Source of the DNA: Pseudoflavonifractor gallinarum
GTDB lineage: Bacteria > Bacillota > Clostridia > Oscillospirales > Oscillospiraceae
Assembly (NCBI RefSeq): GCF_014982855.1
Contig: NZ_JADCKF010000012.1
Location: forward strand, 1 to 64,000
DNA: 64,000 bases
Direction of reading: 5' to 3'
The number at the start of each line of letters is the position of its first letter. Positions within the stretch are counted from its first letter, which is position 1. This document shows, in pieces, positions 62,563 to 64,000 of this stretch. The translations under genes and the position numbers were made by a program. A model generated the notes under the pieces. That model ran no database searches. It was not told where the DNA came from and saw only the letters and a list, made by a program, of their open reading frames with translations.

Positions 62563-62907
62563 TTTCTAATTGATTTGATCTGCTTCATCCGCGTGTTGGC
62601 CGCCAGAGCAGCGAGGAAAAGAGACCTTTTTACAGGCCATCTGGCCAGCTCCAAACAGGGGATGTGAAAAACGCAAAATATAGACAATTCTTTGTTTGAA
62701 AATATAGCACCTTATTGTACCTTTTGTCAAACATAAAATGACTTTGCTTGCCGATTCCCAATGGCGGTAGGGAACTGCTCCCCAATGCCCGGAGCGTTCT
62801 TCCCACGTGGACGGGAAGACATTGCCCTGGTATTTCGCTGTACACCGGTGTGTCGGCTGACTTCCGCTTTATACACAGATCGCTTCCACCAGAAAAGTGA
62901 AGCAGAT
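62563..62907. other. 345-base gap between IclR and FabZ-like genes
   Basis: It holds the IclR promoter (listed separately) about 140 bases from that gene. The remainder, on the FabZ side, shows a short GC-rich segment without a convincing terminator or open frame; I see nothing further in it. Confidence 0.5.
62701..62730 (-). promoter_or_regulatory. Promoter of the IclR regulator
   Basis: On the minus strand TTGACA (62725-62730) and TATATT (62701-62706), 18 bases apart, leaving a leader of about 130 bases. Confidence 0.75.
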
Positions 62908-63342
62908 TCAACGGATTGCCAGCGTTACATCCACCAGTGCAGCCTTTTCGTCGCCGTTGAAGACCTCCACGTGGCTTTTTACAATGGCCTTTTCCGTATT
63001 CTCGGAGAGCAAGCTTCCCTTCAGGGTAATCGTATCGCCCGGCTTGATTTTCCGCAGGAAACGGACATTGTCAATGCCGCAGAAAAGCGGCAGCTTTCCG
63101 CTGTATCGATCCAGGGACAAAAACAAAAGACTTGTGGCCTGAGCGGCGGATTCTACCGTGTAAACGCCAGGCAAAATCGGGTTTCCTGGAAAATGTCCCT
63201 GAAAAATCGCCATATCGGGATGTACGAAAAATGTCGCTGTGATCGAATTGCCCGGGTCCAGCTCCTCTACCGAATCAATCAGCAAAATTGGATCACGCTG
63301 CGGGATAATACGCATCACTTGCTCGCGGTCGTACTTCAACAT
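62908..63342 (-). CDS. FabZ-like 3-hydroxyacyl-ACP dehydratase
   Basis: 144 residues, hot-dog fold. The active-site motif FQGHFPGNPILPGVYTVES (His near 50, Glu near 64) is the FabZ signature, and FLRKIKPGDTITL follows. It stands alone without other fatty-acid genes, divergent to PFOR, so it may be a second copy with a special role. AGAGGATAGG precedes ATG. Confidence 0.85.
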   Translation of the reverse strand: MLKYDREQVMRIIPQRDPILLIDSVEELDPGNSITATFFVHPDMAIFQGHFPGNPILPGVYTVESAAQATSLLFLSLDRYSGKLPLFCGIDNVRFLRKIKPGDTITLKGSLLSENTEKAIVKSHVEVFNGDEKAALVDVTLAIR

Positions 63343-63561
63343 AATCCTATCCTCTTTTCGTATAGCCGTCTTATCTTGTGTCCGTTCAGCAGTTCAGAAA
63401 AAATGAATCTTTCGTTGTGCGATCACCTGCGCTTCCCAAATGAACAATCATTACAGTTTGCAACAAATATGCCTTTGAACAGCGCCATTTTAAGGGATTT
63501 TTCTGGTCTATACAGGATAATGTCTGGCGAATCCCCAAAATGTGCCATACGGAAAAATGCG

Positions 63562-63589
63562 TTGCATTTTTTGTTTTGTATGCTATAAT
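63562..63589 (+). promoter_or_regulatory. PFOR promoter
   Basis: TTGCAT (63562-63567) and TATAAT (63584-63589), 16 bases apart; the -10 element is within a TATGCTATAATG context. The start would be near 63596, leaving a leader of about 115 bases. Confidence 0.7.
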
Positions 63590-63603
63590 GATTGCCAAGA
63601 GAG

Positions 63604-63638
63604 TGCTATAATATAAATCATCGTTTGTTATTATAGCA
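63604..63638. repeat. 10-bp inverted repeat in the PFOR leader
   Basis: TGCTATAATA (63604-63613) and TATTATAGCA (63629-63638) are perfect inverted copies with 15 bases between. The core GCTATAAT also occurs at the -10 element. It could be an operator for a redox regulator or an mRNA hairpin; it does not match the Rex consensus as I know it. Confidence 0.55.
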
Positions 63639-63646
63639 TATTTTAG

Positions 63647-64000
<354 letters not shown>

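Overview
The window looks like chromosomal DNA of a GC-rich, strictly anaerobic, Gram-positive gut-type Firmicute. An Oscillospiraceae-like clostridium (Flavonifractor / Pseudoflavonifractor / Lawsonibacter type) is my inference. The reasons are an [FeFe]-hydrogenase fused to rubrerythrin, a pyruvate:ferredoxin oxidoreductase gene start, an ECF vitamin-type transporter, a T-box leader, two SLH-anchored surface proteins, canonical TTGACA/TATAAT promoters and strong GGAGG ribosome sites. No rRNA, tRNA or CRISPR array is visible.

Layout. 1-1.8 kb: edge of a mobile element, with a large serine recombinase and a small companion ORF. 1.9-5.7 kb: peroxide/redox cluster with a PerR/Fur regulator under a perfect 7-1-7 box, a hydrogenase-rubredoxin-rubrerythrin fusion and two flavodoxin-like proteins. 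5.8-8.4 kb: an M28 peptidase lipoprotein behind a roughly 420-nt, highly structured leader with a terminator. 8.7-11.2 kb: LRR/SLH surface protein. 11.3-16.3 kb: ABC transporter operon with a DUF3798 lipoprotein. 16.7-26.9 kb: a single 3388-residue SLH surface protein. 27.0-31.1 kb: an LsrF-like aldolase/thiolase, DhaK, DhaL, a VOC-like protein and a SorC/LsrR-type regulator. 31.2-34.5 kb: arsenic-type operon (ArsR, ArsP-like permease, C_GCAxxG_C_C protein, ArsC) plus an FMN reductase-like protein. 34.6-46.5 kb: glutamine/nitrogen cluster, with glnA-ANTAR-gltB leftward and purF-asnB-pyrG rightward. 46.7-51.8 kb: GntR regulator, ECF transporter (S, T, A, A) and a creatininase-family amidohydrolase. 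51.9-62.7 kb: a long leftward sugar-acid operon (ribose-type ABC transporter, cyclase-family hydrolase, DUF1537 kinase, LarA-like racemase, a two-subunit UxaA/SuyAB-like lyase, PdxA2-like dehydrogenase) with an IclR regulator. 62.9-64.0 kb: a FabZ-like dehydratase and the start of PFOR.

The most interesting system is the nitrogen cluster. It encodes an ANTAR-domain RNA-binding antiterminator, and four of its genes (glnA, gltB, purF, asnB) have, just upstream, a small hairpin with a hexaloop of A at position 1 and G at position 4 (AAAGGC, AAGGCG, AAGGGC, AAGGGC). In each case that loop is also the 5' arm of an intrinsic terminator, so the two structures exclude one another. This is the logic expected for ANTAR antitermination, but with one visible hairpin at or near the transcript start instead of the published tandem pair. 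asnB has a second layer, an apparent Asn (AAC) T-box. Together these would tie glutamine synthesis and glutamine-consuming reactions to one RNA-binding protein.

Start sites were re-chosen where a ribosome site made a different start more likely. All functions are from sequence reading only; no database search was run.
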